From the NCBI RefSeq assembly GCF_900313065.1, contig NZ_OMPU01000006.1, positions 603,264-667,263 on the forward strand: a stretch of DNA of 64,000 nucleotides, given 5' to 3'. The stretch comes from Kiloniella sp. EL199 (GTDB lineage: Bacteria > Pseudomonadota > Alphaproteobacteria > Kiloniellales > Kiloniellaceae). The notes beneath the pieces were generated by a model. The model saw nothing but the letters and a program-made list of their open reading frames with translations, made no database searches and had not been told where the DNA came from. The translations under genes and the position numbers were made by a program. This document shows positions 37,530 to 45,925 of this stretch, piece after piece (the first letter of the stretch is position 1; the number at the start of each line of letters is the position of its first letter).

Positions 37530-38384
37530 TTGGGAATTTCATACTTAGGGACGTTAATTGTCCGGCCAGATATAGCCAAGCTTTTATGGATACTTGCATT
37601 AAGTAGCCTTATAAATAGCGTGCACTCTTTTACAGCTGAAGCGGATCAAGCGAAACTGAGGATCGGCTATAATGAAAATTCATCCTATCCATATTTCTTG
37701 GGTGAAGGGGGGAAGCCAGCAACACCCCCGGGTGTTTCTATTGATATTTTGAATAAAGTCGCTAGCGATCTGGATTTTGATATCGAGTATATCAGACGTC
37801 CTGGCCGACGTATTCTTAAGGAATTAAAAGAGAATAATCTGGATGCAGCTTTTATCTTTTCCTACAAGCTTCAACGAGAGGAGTTTGGCGTTTACCCAAT
37901 GAAAAACGGCAAGCCTGATGGTGAGCGTCGACTGGCAGTTTTATCCTACGTTTTATATAAGATGGCTGATTCAAAGTTAGAGTGGGATGGTGAGAACTTT
38001 CTTAATTTAGAGGGCGCAATCGGCGCTAATTCAGGTTATTCCATCGTCGCAGATTTAAGAAAAAAAGGTATTAAAGTCGAAGAAGCGAGGTCACCAAAGA
38101 ATAATTTTACCAAGTTAAAACGCGGACGCATTGATGGTGTAGCTGATCAGGGAATAGTGGCGGATGCATATCTTCGTAAGAATAACTTGGATGATATTGT
38201 GAAGGTGTCTCCACCGATTGCGACAAAAGACTATTTTTTAATATTCAGCCATGAATTTTCAAAATCGAACCCGGATTTGCGAGACAAAATATGGCAAGCC
38301 ATTGCTGAAAACAGAGAAGAGTTATCAGAACAATTCATGCCCCGTTATCTTGAAGAGTATCAATTTCAACCAAGCACGAATTAA
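37530..38384 (+). CDS. Solitary solute-binding-like periplasmic protein (SBP family 3)
   Basis: The mature part (from about residue 35) has the bacterial extracellular solute-binding layout. KLRIGYNENSSYPYF and PPGVSIDILNKVASDLDFDIEY form lobe one, and EGAIGANSGYSIVADLRKKG, RIDGVADQGIVADAY and ATKDYFLIFSHEF follow. A hydrophobic signal segment (LLWILALSSLINSVHS) precedes it. TTG 37530 is chosen because GGGAG lies six bases upstream; a TTG at 37473 has no site. No permease or ATPase is nearby, and no kinase or cyclase is fused. It may serve a distant transporter or act as a sensor. Confidence 0.7.
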   Translation: MGISYLGTLIVRPDIAKLLWILALSSLINSVHSFTAEADQAKLRIGYNENSSYPYFLGEGGKPATPPGVSIDILNKVASDLDFDIEYIRRPGRRILKELKENNLDAAFIFSYKLQREEFGVYPMKNGKPDGERRLAVLSYVLYKMADSKLEWDGENFLNLEGAIGANSGYSIVADLRKKGIKVEEARSPKNNFTKLKRGRIDGVADQGIVADAYLRKNNLDDIVKVSPPIATKDYFLIFSHEFSKSNPDLRDKIWQAIAENREELSEQFMPRYLEEYQFQPSTN

Positions 38385-38404
38385 TCAAGCTAATTTCATG
38401 CATT

Positions 38405-40312
38405 TTATGAAGCTTCAAGTTTTTCCTGAGCTTCCAACCATTGCGTTTCTGCTTTTGTAAGCTCTTTCTCTATCTTGGCCAGTTCCTTTGTCAGTTCTAA
38501 CTGTCTGGAGTTGTCTCCTTCATAGAGTGAAGGATCGGCCAGTTCTTTTTCAAGCTTGTCTTTCTTTGCTTGAAATTTTTCCATCTTTTGTTCAGCAAGG
38601 CGAACGGCTTTTTTTAGGTCACCTCCGGCAGCTCTGGCTTCCGCTGCTGCCCGACGTTTGTCTTTTTTGCTCATGTTCTTGGCGCGGGGCGCATCATTAT
38701 CTTGATTAGCCTCGCTGGATTTTCGAGAATTCTGGCGTTCTTTACGGCGCTGTTCCATCAGGAGGCGCTTATAATCTTCCAGATCTCCGTCGTATGCCCG
38801 CACATCACCATCTGCAACGAGCCAGAAACGATCAGCGGTAAGTTCGATTAAATGAGGATCGTGTGAGACCAATACGATGGCACCTTCAAAGGCATTCATT
38901 GCCTGAACAAGGGCTTCTCTGGAATCAACGTCCAAGTGGTTGGTTGGCTCATCCATAAGCAGGATGTGAGGAGCGTCTCTGGTCGATAGAGCAAAGAGCA
39001 ATCGTGCTTTTTCCCCACCTGATAGCTTGCCAACTTTTGTTGATACGTGATTTACGCCAAAACCGAACCGCCCAAGTTGAGCTCTCACTTTTGATTCCGG
39101 GGTCCCCGGTTTCATCAAGCGAGCCATCAATGTGTAAGGGGTGGCATCCAGATCAAGTTCTTCTGCCTGATCCTGTGCAAAATAGCCGACTTTGAGTTTG
39201 GATGACTTGTACAGTTGGCCTTCTTGAGGTTCCAGACGTCCGGCAAGAAGTTTAACCAAGGTGGATTTACCATTCCCGTTTGCACCAAGTAATGCAATTC
39301 GATCTTCCATGTCCAAACGAAGATCTAACCCTTTAAGGATAGGTTTGCCTGGCTCATATCCAATATCTACACGATCAAGATTGATGAGTGGTGGTGCAAG
39401 CTCTTCAGGTGATGGGAAATCAAAGGCCAAAGTGCTGTCTTCTGCTACAGCGGCAATAGGCTGCATACGCTCCAGCATTTTGACGCGGGATTGAGCTTGT
39501 TTGGCTTTTGAGGCCTTGGCTTTAAAACGATCGATGAAGCTCTGAATGTGTTTACGCTGTTCTTGTTGTTTAGCATGTTGCGCTGCTTGATGTTCCAGAC
39601 GTTCCCGACGAACCTGTTCAAATTGATCATAATTTCCTGTGTAGGAATTTAGTTGAAGATTTTCGAGGTGAATGATCTTGTTCGCAACATTGTTTAAAAG
39701 AGCGCGGTCATGAGAAATAAGTAACAGTGTCCCCGGGTAATTTTTAAGATAGCTTTCCAGCCAGATGGTTGCTTCCAGATCCAGGTGGTTGGTTGGCTCA
39801 TCCAAAAGCAGAAAGTCTGGTTCTGCAAAAAGCAAACTAGCCAAGGCCACACGCATTTGCCAACCGCCAGAAAGGGCGGAACAGGGTTGTTGCTGTGCTT
39901 CTTCGTTAAAACCCAAACCCGCGAGTATCCGTGCTGCTCTACTAGGCGCTGTATCGGCTTTTATATCCACAAGGCGCTCGTGAACTTCAGCGATACGCAT
40001 AGGATCTGTTGCCGTGTCAGCTTCTTTTAGAAGTTCTGTCCGCTCAATATCAGATAGAAGAACGGTATCAATAAGACTGACATTCCCAGACGGAGCTTCC
40101 TGCGCAACTTTCCCCATTTTGGTTTTATTGGGAACGTTGATATCGCCTGATTCTGAAGGAATTTCCCCAGAGATGATTTTCAGCAGGGTTGTTTTACCCG
40201 TGCCATTACGGCCAACAAAACCAACTTTGTCGTTTTTATGTACGGTGGCAGAGGCTTCCTCGAAAATCGGGCGGCCTACGATGCGATATGTTAGATTATT
40301 AATATGTAGCAT
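38405..40312 (-). CDS. ABC-F family ATPase
   Basis: The 635-residue soluble protein has two ABC domains and no membrane segment. Walker A sites are GRNGTGKTTLLK (about residue 36) and GANGNGKSTLVK (about residue 347). Signatures are ALSGGWQMR and KLSGGEKAR, each followed by LLLDEPTNHLD or LLMDEPTNHLD. The linker (about residues 235-290) is charged and helical, and the C-terminus (from about 530) is a coiled coil. ABC-F proteins act on the ribosome E site to relieve stalls or confer antibiotic resistance. The layout is Uup/YheS-like; the subgroup is not resolved. Confidence 0.92.
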   Translation of the reverse strand: MLHINNLTYRIVGRPIFEEASATVHKNDKVGFVGRNGTGKTTLLKIISGEIPSESGDINVPNKTKMGKVAQEAPSGNVSLIDTVLLSDIERTELLKEADTATDPMRIAEVHERLVDIKADTAPSRAARILAGLGFNEEAQQQPCSALSGGWQMRVALASLLFAEPDFLLLDEPTNHLDLEATIWLESYLKNYPGTLLLISHDRALLNNVANKIIHLENLQLNSYTGNYDQFEQVRRERLEHQAAQHAKQQEQRKHIQSFIDRFKAKASKAKQAQSRVKMLERMQPIAAVAEDSTLAFDFPSPEELAPPLINLDRVDIGYEPGKPILKGLDLRLDMEDRIALLGANGNGKSTLVKLLAGRLEPQEGQLYKSSKLKVGYFAQDQAEELDLDATPYTLMARLMKPGTPESKVRAQLGRFGFGVNHVSTKVGKLSGGEKARLLFALSTRDAPHILLMDEPTNHLDVDSREALVQAMNAFEGAIVLVSHDPHLIELTADRFWLVADGDVRAYDGDLEDYKRLLMEQRRKERQNSRKSSEANQDNDAPRAKNMSKKDKRRAAAEARAAGGDLKKAVRLAEQKMEKFQAKKDKLEKELADPSLYEGDNSRQLELTKELAKIEKELTKAETQWLEAQEKLEAS

Positions 40313-40566
40313 GTGCGCTTAATATCACCGAAGCGAGGCTGTGGTAAGAGTTTTCTTGAGGAATGTTTCTAAAATAATAATGAACTGATCTTGTCCCTCC
40401 TTTTCTATCGGTAAAATTTGTTTTTAACCGGCGGAATGAGGGAATGTGTTCCCTGCATAACTGCTAACACAGAGATGTCATGTAATTACAGTTGCCCCAA
40501 AGCATTTCTGGCTGTATAAGGCCGCCAAACGATTTCCATTCTTTATCTAAAGTAGGAGTGCCTGAC

Positions 40567-40989
40567 ATGGCTCTTGAGCGTACTTTCTCTATCATTAAGC
40601 CCGATGCCACCAAGCGTAATCTGACTGGTAAAATCATTGCCAAGTTTGAAGAAGCTGGTCTTCGCATCGTTGCGTCCAAGCGTATTCACATGAGCCGCGA
40701 GCAGGCTGAAGGTTTCTATGCTGTTCACAAAGAGCGTCCTTTTTTTGGGGAGCTCGTTGATTTTATGATTTCCGAGCCAGTTGTTGTTCAGGTTCTTGAA
40801 GGCGAAAACGCGATTGCTAAAAACCGCGAAGTTATGGGTGCAACAAACCCAGCCGAAGCTGACGCAGGTACAATCCGTAAAGAGTTCGCCCTTTCAATTG
40901 GCGAAAATTCTGTACACGGTTCTGATGCTCCAGAAACAGCAGCTGAAGAAATCAAATATTTCTTCTCAGATGCTGAGTTGGTTGGCTAA
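40567..40989 (+). CDS. ndk: Nucleoside-diphosphate kinase
   Basis: Ndk transfers phosphate between nucleoside di- and triphosphates through a phosphohistidine. The 140-residue protein starts [16 protein letters not shown] and holds [20 protein letters not shown] followed by NSVHGSDAP, in which the histidine is catalytic. ATG 40567 with AGGAG upstream gives the normal family length; in-frame codons further upstream have no support. A clear terminator follows. Confidence 0.98.
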   Translation: MALERTFSIIKPDATKRNLTGKIIAKFEEAGLRIVASKRIHMSREQAEGFYAVHKERPFFGELVDFMISEPVVVQVLEGENAIAKNREVMGATNPAEADAGTIRKEFALSIGENSVHGSDAPETAAEEIKYFFSDAELVG

Positions 40990-41017
40990 TAGCCTTTCCG
41001 GCTATATGAGATTTGAA

Positions 41018-41042
41018 GGGAAGCTTTGGCTTCCCTTTTTTG
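41018..41042 (+). terminator. Intrinsic terminator of ndk
   Basis: GGGAAGC (41018-41024) pairs perfectly with GCTTCCC (41029-41035) around a TTTG loop and is followed by six T residues. Confidence 0.85.
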
Positions 41043-41243
41043 TGGGAAAAATACCGGTTCTTCACTCCTTACTTTGTATGCGTTCAATTTGTCCGCATTC
41101 AATTTTCCGGTCGGCAAAAATTAAGTGTACTCTTCACGTTAGTTTGATCATTCTTATCTCGCGACATAACTGATCTGTCTGGGTTAATGTTTTTCGTGCA
41201 CTTTTAAACGGCAGCAGTCGATATAGCTCTTTGGTAAGGTCCC

Positions 41244-42371
41244 ATGATTGATAATGTGAAATCTCTTTTTGATATTCCTTCTGATATTTGTTTTCTGAAT
41301 TGCGCTGCGCAGTCACCCATGTTGAAATCGACCAGAATTGCTGGCGATGCTGGATTGGCGATCAAAGCAAATCCCTGGACCCTTAATCCGGATTTCTGGG
41401 ATGCTCGTTCAAATGAGCTGCGGGAAATTTTGGCACGGATGATCTCGGTTCAAGCGAACGATGTCGCGCTGATACCTTCTACGGCCTATGGCGTTGCCAC
41501 GGCGGCAAAAAATCTATCGTTGGATAAAGGACAGGATATTGTTCTACTCGAAGGTCAATTCCTATCCAATGTTATTGCATGGGAACAAAAAGCGCTGGCT
41601 TGTGGTGGCGAATTGAATGTTGTTAAACGTCCTGTTGATTATGATTGGACACCTCATGTTCTTGAGGCAATATCAGAAAAAACGGCAATTGTTGCCTTGC
41701 CACCGTGCCACTGGACTGATGGTAGCAAAATAGATCTGGTGACAGTTGGGAAACGCTGTCGGGATAAAGGCGCGGCGCTGGTTGTTGATGCCACCCAGGC
41801 GGTGGGCGCTATGACAATTGATATTAGGGCTATCCAACCTGATTTTCTAATTTGTTCTTCTTATAAATGGCTTCTGAGTCCTGTTGGATCTGCCTTCCTC
41901 TACGCTGCGCCCAAGTGGCAAGAGGGAGAGGCCATTGAACATTGCAAATTCAATTGTGATGATGTTGATCCTTCTTCGGGAATGCATTTGCCGAAGGTTG
42001 GTGCGTTGCGTTTTGATATGGGGGGACGCAATAATTTTATTCTTCTTTCAATGGCTTTGGAAGCAGCGAAGCAAGTCAGCAAGTGGGGGCCGGATGAGAT
42101 TCAAAAAACACTAAGGCCTATGACAGATCTTGTCGCAGAGATGGCTGTGAAGAGGGGCTGGAAAGTTCCGGTTGGCGAAAATAGAATAGGTCATATTATT
42201 GGTATCAGTTTTCCAAATCAAAAAATTGATAATCTGGCGAAAAAGCTGGCAGCTGAAAGCGTTTTTGTCAGTGAAAGAGGGGCCGGTATTCGCGTGTCGC
42301 CTTATCTCTACAATAACGCAGATGATATCAAGCAGCTCTTTGGGGCGCTTGATCGTTTTGTTGGTGTGTAA
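41244..42371 (+). CDS. Class V aminotransferase-fold PLP enzyme
   Basis: The 375-residue protein belongs to the class V aminotransferase group (cysteine desulfurase, kynureninase-like). FLNCAAQSPML opens the fold, ALVVDATQAVGAM holds the PLP-contacting aspartate (about residue 185) and ICSSYKWLLSPVG the PLP lysine (about residue 212). GAGIRVSPYLYN is near the end. There is no desulfurase active-site cysteine loop that I can identify, so lyase or aminotransferase activity is more likely. The substrate is unknown. It stands alone, convergent with the small CoxIV gene. Confidence 0.85.
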   Translation: MIDNVKSLFDIPSDICFLNCAAQSPMLKSTRIAGDAGLAIKANPWTLNPDFWDARSNELREILARMISVQANDVALIPSTAYGVATAAKNLSLDKGQDIVLLEGQFLSNVIAWEQKALACGGELNVVKRPVDYDWTPHVLEAISEKTAIVALPPCHWTDGSKIDLVTVGKRCRDKGAALVVDATQAVGAMTIDIRAIQPDFLICSSYKWLLSPVGSAFLYAAPKWQEGEAIEHCKFNCDDVDPSSGMHLPKVGALRFDMGGRNNFILLSMALEAAKQVSKWGPDEIQKTLRPMTDLVAEMAVKRGWKVPVGENRIGHIIGISFPNQKIDNLAKKLAAESVFVSERGAGIRVSPYLYNNADDIKQLFGALDRFVGV

Positions 42372-42380
42372 AAACAGGCA

Positions 42381-42408
42381 ATAAAAAAGGAGGCTGAAAA
42401 GCCTCCTT
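42381..42408 (-). terminator. Intrinsic terminator of the CoxIV gene
   Basis: AAGGAGGCT (42387-42395) pairs perfectly with AGCCTCCTT (42400-42408) around a GAAA loop. On the minus strand it is followed by TTTTTTAT, so it serves the CoxIV gene, whose stop lies 18 bp before it. Confidence 0.8.
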
Positions 42409-42425
42409 GGTAAGTTCAAGTAAAC

Positions 42426-42548
42426 TTAAACCAGTGTTACTGCCATTAGACCAAGTACGATCATAATTGCGATAACAGAATATGTGGAAACCTTTGTAAA
42501 GCTTTCCCAACCGCGTTGGCGTTCAGCCGTTAGTTCTTCGTTTGTCAT
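42426..42548 (-). CDS. aa3-type cytochrome c oxidase subunit IV (40 residues)
   Basis: This 40-residue frame reads MTNEELTAERQRGW, ESFTKVSTYSVIAIM and a hydrophobic end. A short acidic/aromatic N-terminus, the ESFTKxSTY motif and a single membrane span match the bacterial aa3-type cytochrome oxidase subunit IV family, small proteins associated with the oxidase in alphaproteobacteria. GAGGA lies upstream and a strong terminator follows, which supports a real gene. No other oxidase gene is in the window, so it is an orphan. Its minimal size means it is easily missed. Confidence 0.8.
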   Translation of the reverse strand: MTNEELTAERQRGWESFTKVSTYSVIAIMIVLGLMAVTLV

Positions 42549-42797
42549 TGACGTGTGATCCTCTGTTCCACAAATATCCTATATCTGACCAGAGGCCAAA
42601 TTCAGAACGACTTTATCAAAGGTTGCCACATTTTCAAGCCTGAACTGGTTTTCATAGGAACAGTTGGTAATGTTTTGTCTTTCTTTATCCTGATACAAAT
42701 GTCTTTTGATTTATCAAGTTGAATGTTTCAGGGTACTTTTAGATACCTCTGATTATTCCTGTTTTCCTGCCAGTAAGAAGATATAAGAAGAAAATCC

Positions 42798-43841
42798 ATG
42801 CGTGCTGCTTATTATGAAGAATTCAATGGCGATATAAAAGTCGGAACCCTGGCTGATCCAGTCCCGCCAATTGGTGGTGTTGTGCTTGAAGTCAAAGCCA
42901 ATGGTGTTTGCCAGAGTGACTGGCACGGCTGGGTGGGGCATGATGGTGCAATCACAAACTTTCCTCATGTGCCTGGGCATGAATGTGCAGGAACAATTGT
43001 TGCGGTAGGTAACAGGGTTACAAGGTGGAAGAAGGGGGATGAGGTTATTGTTCCCTTTAGCTGTGGTTGTGGGGCTTGCCCGTCCTGTGCAAAGGGCAAC
43101 GAGCATATATGCGATGACGACTTTCAGCCCGGATTTACGGGCTGGGGTGCCTTTGCGCAGTATATGGCTGTCGAATATGCAGATGTTAATCTGGTGGCTT
43201 TACCTGACCAACTTGATTATGTGGTCGCGGCAAGCTTGGGTTGTCGTTTCATGACAGCCTTTCGCGGTGTGGTGAGGCGTGGAAAAGTTGGACCTGAACA
43301 ATGGGTGGTAGTGCACGGGTGTGGCGGTGTCGGATTGAACTCCCTGATGATCGCTCGTGCGTTGGGGGCAAGGATTGTTGCCATTGATGTAAATGATCAG
43401 ACCTTGGAACAGGCAAAATTATTAGGCGCAGAATGCGTAATCAACGCAACAGAAGTTGATAATGTTGTCGAAGCCATTTTGTCTGTTACCAATGGTGGTG
43501 CAGAAGTTTCAATTGATGCGCTGGGATCACCTGTAACAGCTTATAACTCCATAGCCTGTCTCGCGAAGCGTGGGCGGCATGTCCAGATTGGTTTGGCTGC
43601 GGGTGAGCATAAGGATATGAATATTCCGATGAATTTGGTCATTGGTCGAGAGCTTGATTTGCTTGGAAGTCATGGGATGCAAGGACACCAATATGGGCAG
43701 ATGCTGGATATGATCATCAAGGGTGAATTGGCCCCTGAAAAGCTCATTGATCGTACCGTGGACTTGAAAGAAGGGGTTGATGTCTTGATGAATATGACAA
43801 CGACGTCGCCAAGTGGCGTTGTTGTGATTGATCGGTTCTAA
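42798..43841 (+). CDS. Zinc-dependent alcohol dehydrogenase family protein
   Basis: The 347-residue medium-chain dehydrogenase has catalytic zinc ligands in NGVCQSDWHGW and PGHECAG. The structural zinc loop is CGCGACPSCAKGNEHIC (about residues 92-108), and the Rossmann motif VHGCGGVGLNSLMIA lies near residue 175. IVAIDVND carries the acidic residue expected for NAD preference. The substrate, probably an alcohol or polyol, cannot be inferred. It is a single gene between two hairpin terminators. Confidence 0.92.
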   Translation: MRAAYYEEFNGDIKVGTLADPVPPIGGVVLEVKANGVCQSDWHGWVGHDGAITNFPHVPGHECAGTIVAVGNRVTRWKKGDEVIVPFSCGCGACPSCAKGNEHICDDDFQPGFTGWGAFAQYMAVEYADVNLVALPDQLDYVVAASLGCRFMTAFRGVVRRGKVGPEQWVVVHGCGGVGLNSLMIARALGARIVAIDVNDQTLEQAKLLGAECVINATEVDNVVEAILSVTNGGAEVSIDALGSPVTAYNSIACLAKRGRHVQIGLAAGEHKDMNIPMNLVIGRELDLLGSHGMQGHQYGQMLDMIIKGELAPEKLIDRTVDLKEGVDVLMNMTTTSPSGVVVIDRF

Positions 43842-43881
43842 AGTTTTCCAAAAACAACTACAATATGTGAGGTAAAATAAT

Positions 43882-43916
43882 AAAGCCTCGCAGACTTGCT
43901 GAAGTTGCGGGGCTTT
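43882..43916. terminator. Bidirectional terminator between the dehydrogenase and purN
   Basis: AAAGCCTCGCA (43882-43892) pairs with TGCGGGGCTTT (43906-43916), with an inner ACTT/AAGT stem and GCTG loop. The minus strand continues T-rich (TTTATTATTTTAC), which serves purN; the plus strand ends the dehydrogenase message less strongly. Confidence 0.75.
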
Positions 43917-43957
43917 AATGAGGAGCAATCTGTTATGTAATGGCGAAGCTGCCTGAC

Positions 43958-44605
43958 TTAAGGATTACAGATTATGTCTTTTGTTGTTTTTGGTGCTTCT
44001 TTGAAAGCGAGCTTGTTACCTGAAATTGTGATGTTTTGTTCAGCGATGAGCTTCAAACATTCAGGATAAAGTTTGTGTTCAGCGGTAAGAACGCGGGCGG
44101 CCAGACTGTTTTCCGTGTCGTCGGGGAGTACGGGCACAGCTGCCTGACCAACAATGGGGCCGCTATCCATTTCATGACGAACAAAATGAACTGTACAGCC
44201 GTGAAGTTTGCAGCCTTCATCCAAAGCGCGTTGATGCGTATCAAGTCCGGGAAACAGGGGTAAGAGAGCGGGGTGGATGTTGATCATCCGGTTATGCCAA
44301 TGTTCAACAAACTCTTTTGTGACCAGACGCATAAAGCCTGCTAAACAGACGAATTCAACGCCTGAATTTTCCAAGGTTTCCGTAACAGCACTATCAAAAT
44401 CAAGGCGGCTTTTATAGACGCGATGATTTATGGTTGCTGTGGCGACGCCAGCTTTTTTTGCGCGGTCCAGTCCTGCAACATTTGGTACGTTAGAGACAAC
44501 CAATACAATTTCAGCAGGGAAAGATGGGTCTGCTGCGGCATCTAAAAGAGCCTGCAGATTACTTCCCCTGCCAGAGATCAGAACGCCAACTTTTAAGCGG
44601 GCCAC
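43958..44605 (-). CDS. purN: Phosphoribosylglycinamide formyltransferase PurN
   Basis: PurN formylates GAR with 10-formyltetrahydrofolate in purine synthesis. The 215-residue protein shows the phosphate loop [15 protein letters not shown], the folate and catalytic region [20 protein letters not shown] (about residue 107) and [11 protein letters not shown] with the catalytic aspartate. The start is GTG at 44605, which overlaps the end of purM by 13 bp, so translation is coupled. It lies upstream of a bidirectional terminator. Confidence 0.97.
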   Translation of the reverse strand: MARLKVGVLISGRGSNLQALLDAAADPSFPAEIVLVVSNVPNVAGLDRAKKAGVATATINHRVYKSRLDFDSAVTETLENSGVEFVCLAGFMRLVTKEFVEHWHNRMINIHPALLPLFPGLDTHQRALDEGCKLHGCTVHFVRHEMDSGPIVGQAAVPVLPDDTENSLAARVLTAEHKLYPECLKLIAEQNITISGNKLAFKEAPKTTKDIICNP

Positions 44606-45693
44606 GTTTCTGCGAGCCTTTCAATCTGAACGGCTTCTTCGCCTTCATTGCGTGTTTCTATTGTGCCAAGAGATACGACTGTTTCCCCTTGAGCCTGTAG
44701 AATGCCGGTTACTGCTTCAACCTTGTCGGCTGCAACCACAACGGCCATGCCAATACCACAGTTGAATGTGCGCATCATTTCATGTTCATCAATGCCGCCG
44801 ACCTTTGCAAGCCAGCTAAAGACACGTGGAACAGGCCATGAAATTCCGTCTATTGTTACGCCCAGACCTTTTGGGAGAACCCGGGGGAGATTTTCGACAA
44901 ATCCACCACCTGTGATGTGGGCAAAGGCTTTAACGCCTTCACCATGAGGGCCAAAGGCACGAATAGCCTCCAAGCAGCTTTTTACATAAATACGTGTTGG
45001 GGTAAGCAGTGCTTCGCCAAGGGTTACGCTATCCTGGAAAGGTGCAGGATCACGGTATTTCAGCCCGGAAATCTCAACAATCTTACGAATGAGAGAGTAA
45101 CCGTTAGAATGTGGACCACTTGATGCAAGACCAAGTACAACATCGCCGTCTTTCACCAAGTCACTAGTCAATGCTTGCCCACGTTCAACAGCGCCGACAG
45201 AGAAACCGGCGAGGTCGTAATCGTTGTCGCTGTACATACCCGGCATTTCAGCAGTTTCGCCGCCGATTAATGCGCAGTTGGAAAGTACACAACCTTCGGC
45301 AATTCCAGCAATGATATTGCGACCTGCTTCGACACTCAGTTTGCCGGTTGCATAGTAGTCGAGGAAGAACAGGGGCTCGCCGCCTTGTACAACAAGATCA
45401 TTTACGCACATGGCAACCAAGTCGATTCCCACGGTATCATGTTTGTTTGCCTCAATAGCGACTTTTAACTTTGTACCGACACCGTCATTACAGGCAATGA
45501 GAAGAGGATCAGTAAAGCCTGCAGCTTTGGGATCGAAGAAAGCGCCAAAGCCACCTAAACCAGCCATGGAGCCAGAACGAGTTGTTGATTTTGCAAGGGG
45601 TTTGATGGCTTCAACAAGCTCATTTCCTGCGTCGATATCAACTCCGGCATCCTTGTAGCTCAAGGAATCAGGATTATTAGGGATGGTACTTAT
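44593..45693 (-). CDS. purM: Phosphoribosylformylglycinamidine cyclo-ligase PurM, probable AUA start
   Basis: PurM closes the imidazole ring to form AIR. The sequence has [44 protein letters not shown] and [16 protein letters not shown], all standard. The first ordinary start in frame is TTG 45663, but it has no ribosome-binding site. AUA at 45693 lies five bases after a full AGGAGG (45699-45704) and adds [11 protein letters not shown], restoring the short N-terminal lead seen in alphaproteobacterial PurM. I therefore prefer AUA. With the TTG start the protein has 356 residues. A structured leader lies upstream. First gene of purM-purN. Confidence 0.93.
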   Translation of the reverse strand: MSTIPNNPDSLSYKDAGVDIDAGNELVEAIKPLAKSTTRSGSMAGLGGFGAFFDPKAAGFTDPLLIACNDGVGTKLKVAIEANKHDTVGIDLVAMCVNDLVVQGGEPLFFLDYYATGKLSVEAGRNIIAGIAEGCVLSNCALIGGETAEMPGMYSDNDYDLAGFSVGAVERGQALTSDLVKDGDVVLGLASSGPHSNGYSLIRKIVEISGLKYRDPAPFQDSVTLGEALLTPTRIYVKSCLEAIRAFGPHGEGVKAFAHITGGGFVENLPRVLPKGLGVTIDGISWPVPRVFSWLAKVGGIDEHEMMRTFNCGIGMAVVVAADKVEAVTGILQAQGETVVSLGTIETRNEGEEAVQIERLAETWPA

Positions 45694-45707
45694 GGTATCC
45701 TCCTGTA

Positions 45708-45732
45708 ACTTCGAGTATTAATGTACTCAAGT
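45708..45732 (-). promoter_or_regulatory. Hairpin next to purM ribosome-binding site
   Basis: On the plus strand ACTTCGAGTA (45708-45717) and TACTCAAGT (45724-45732) form a 9-bp stem with one bulged base and a 6-base loop. It lies only three bases from the AGGAGG of purM and directly abuts the larger structured element, so it could influence ribosome access. Confidence 0.5.
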
Positions 45733-45733
45733 G

Positions 45734-45858
45734 TCTGAACCTGATAATAATCCCGGATCATTTCTAGCCGGTTAATGACACCGAGCCGTTTAGGCTAATT
45801 CTAATGAGGTTGTTGTCTCATAGAATAGTCATAGTTCGAGGTTATTATCAGGTTCAGA
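45734..45858 (-). promoter_or_regulatory. Multi-branched structured element upstream of purM
   Basis: Perfect 17-base inverted arms TCTGAACCTGATAATAA (45734-45750) and TTATTATCAGGTTCAGA (45842-45858) close a domain with three inner stems. These are TCATT/AATGA (45758-45762, 45774-45778), AGCC/GGCT (45784-45787, 45793-45796) and a 10-bp stem ATTCT-ATGAG/CTCAT-AGAAT with one bulge (45798-45808, 45117-type arm at 45817-45826). The result resembles a cloverleaf with a long acceptor. It lies 30 nt before the purM ribosome-binding site on the minus strand and 67 bp before the divergent DUF2066 gene. A cis-regulatory RNA, a small RNA or a dispersed palindromic repeat are all possible. Confidence 0.6.
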
Positions 45859-45925
45859 TATTACCTAATACATTCGGTATTGGGCTCTGTAATTTGGGAA
45901 GATACTTAATCCGGGATGGTTTGCA

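Noticed and set aside
42706..42717. TTGAT-TT-ATCAA palindrome upstream of the alcohol dehydrogenase
   Set aside because: The half-sites are two bases apart instead of four, so it does not fit an FNR/FixK site.
45734..45858. Cloverleaf-like element as a tRNA gene
   Set aside because: The closing stem is 17 bp rather than 7, no anticodon arm of normal size is present and there is no CCA end.
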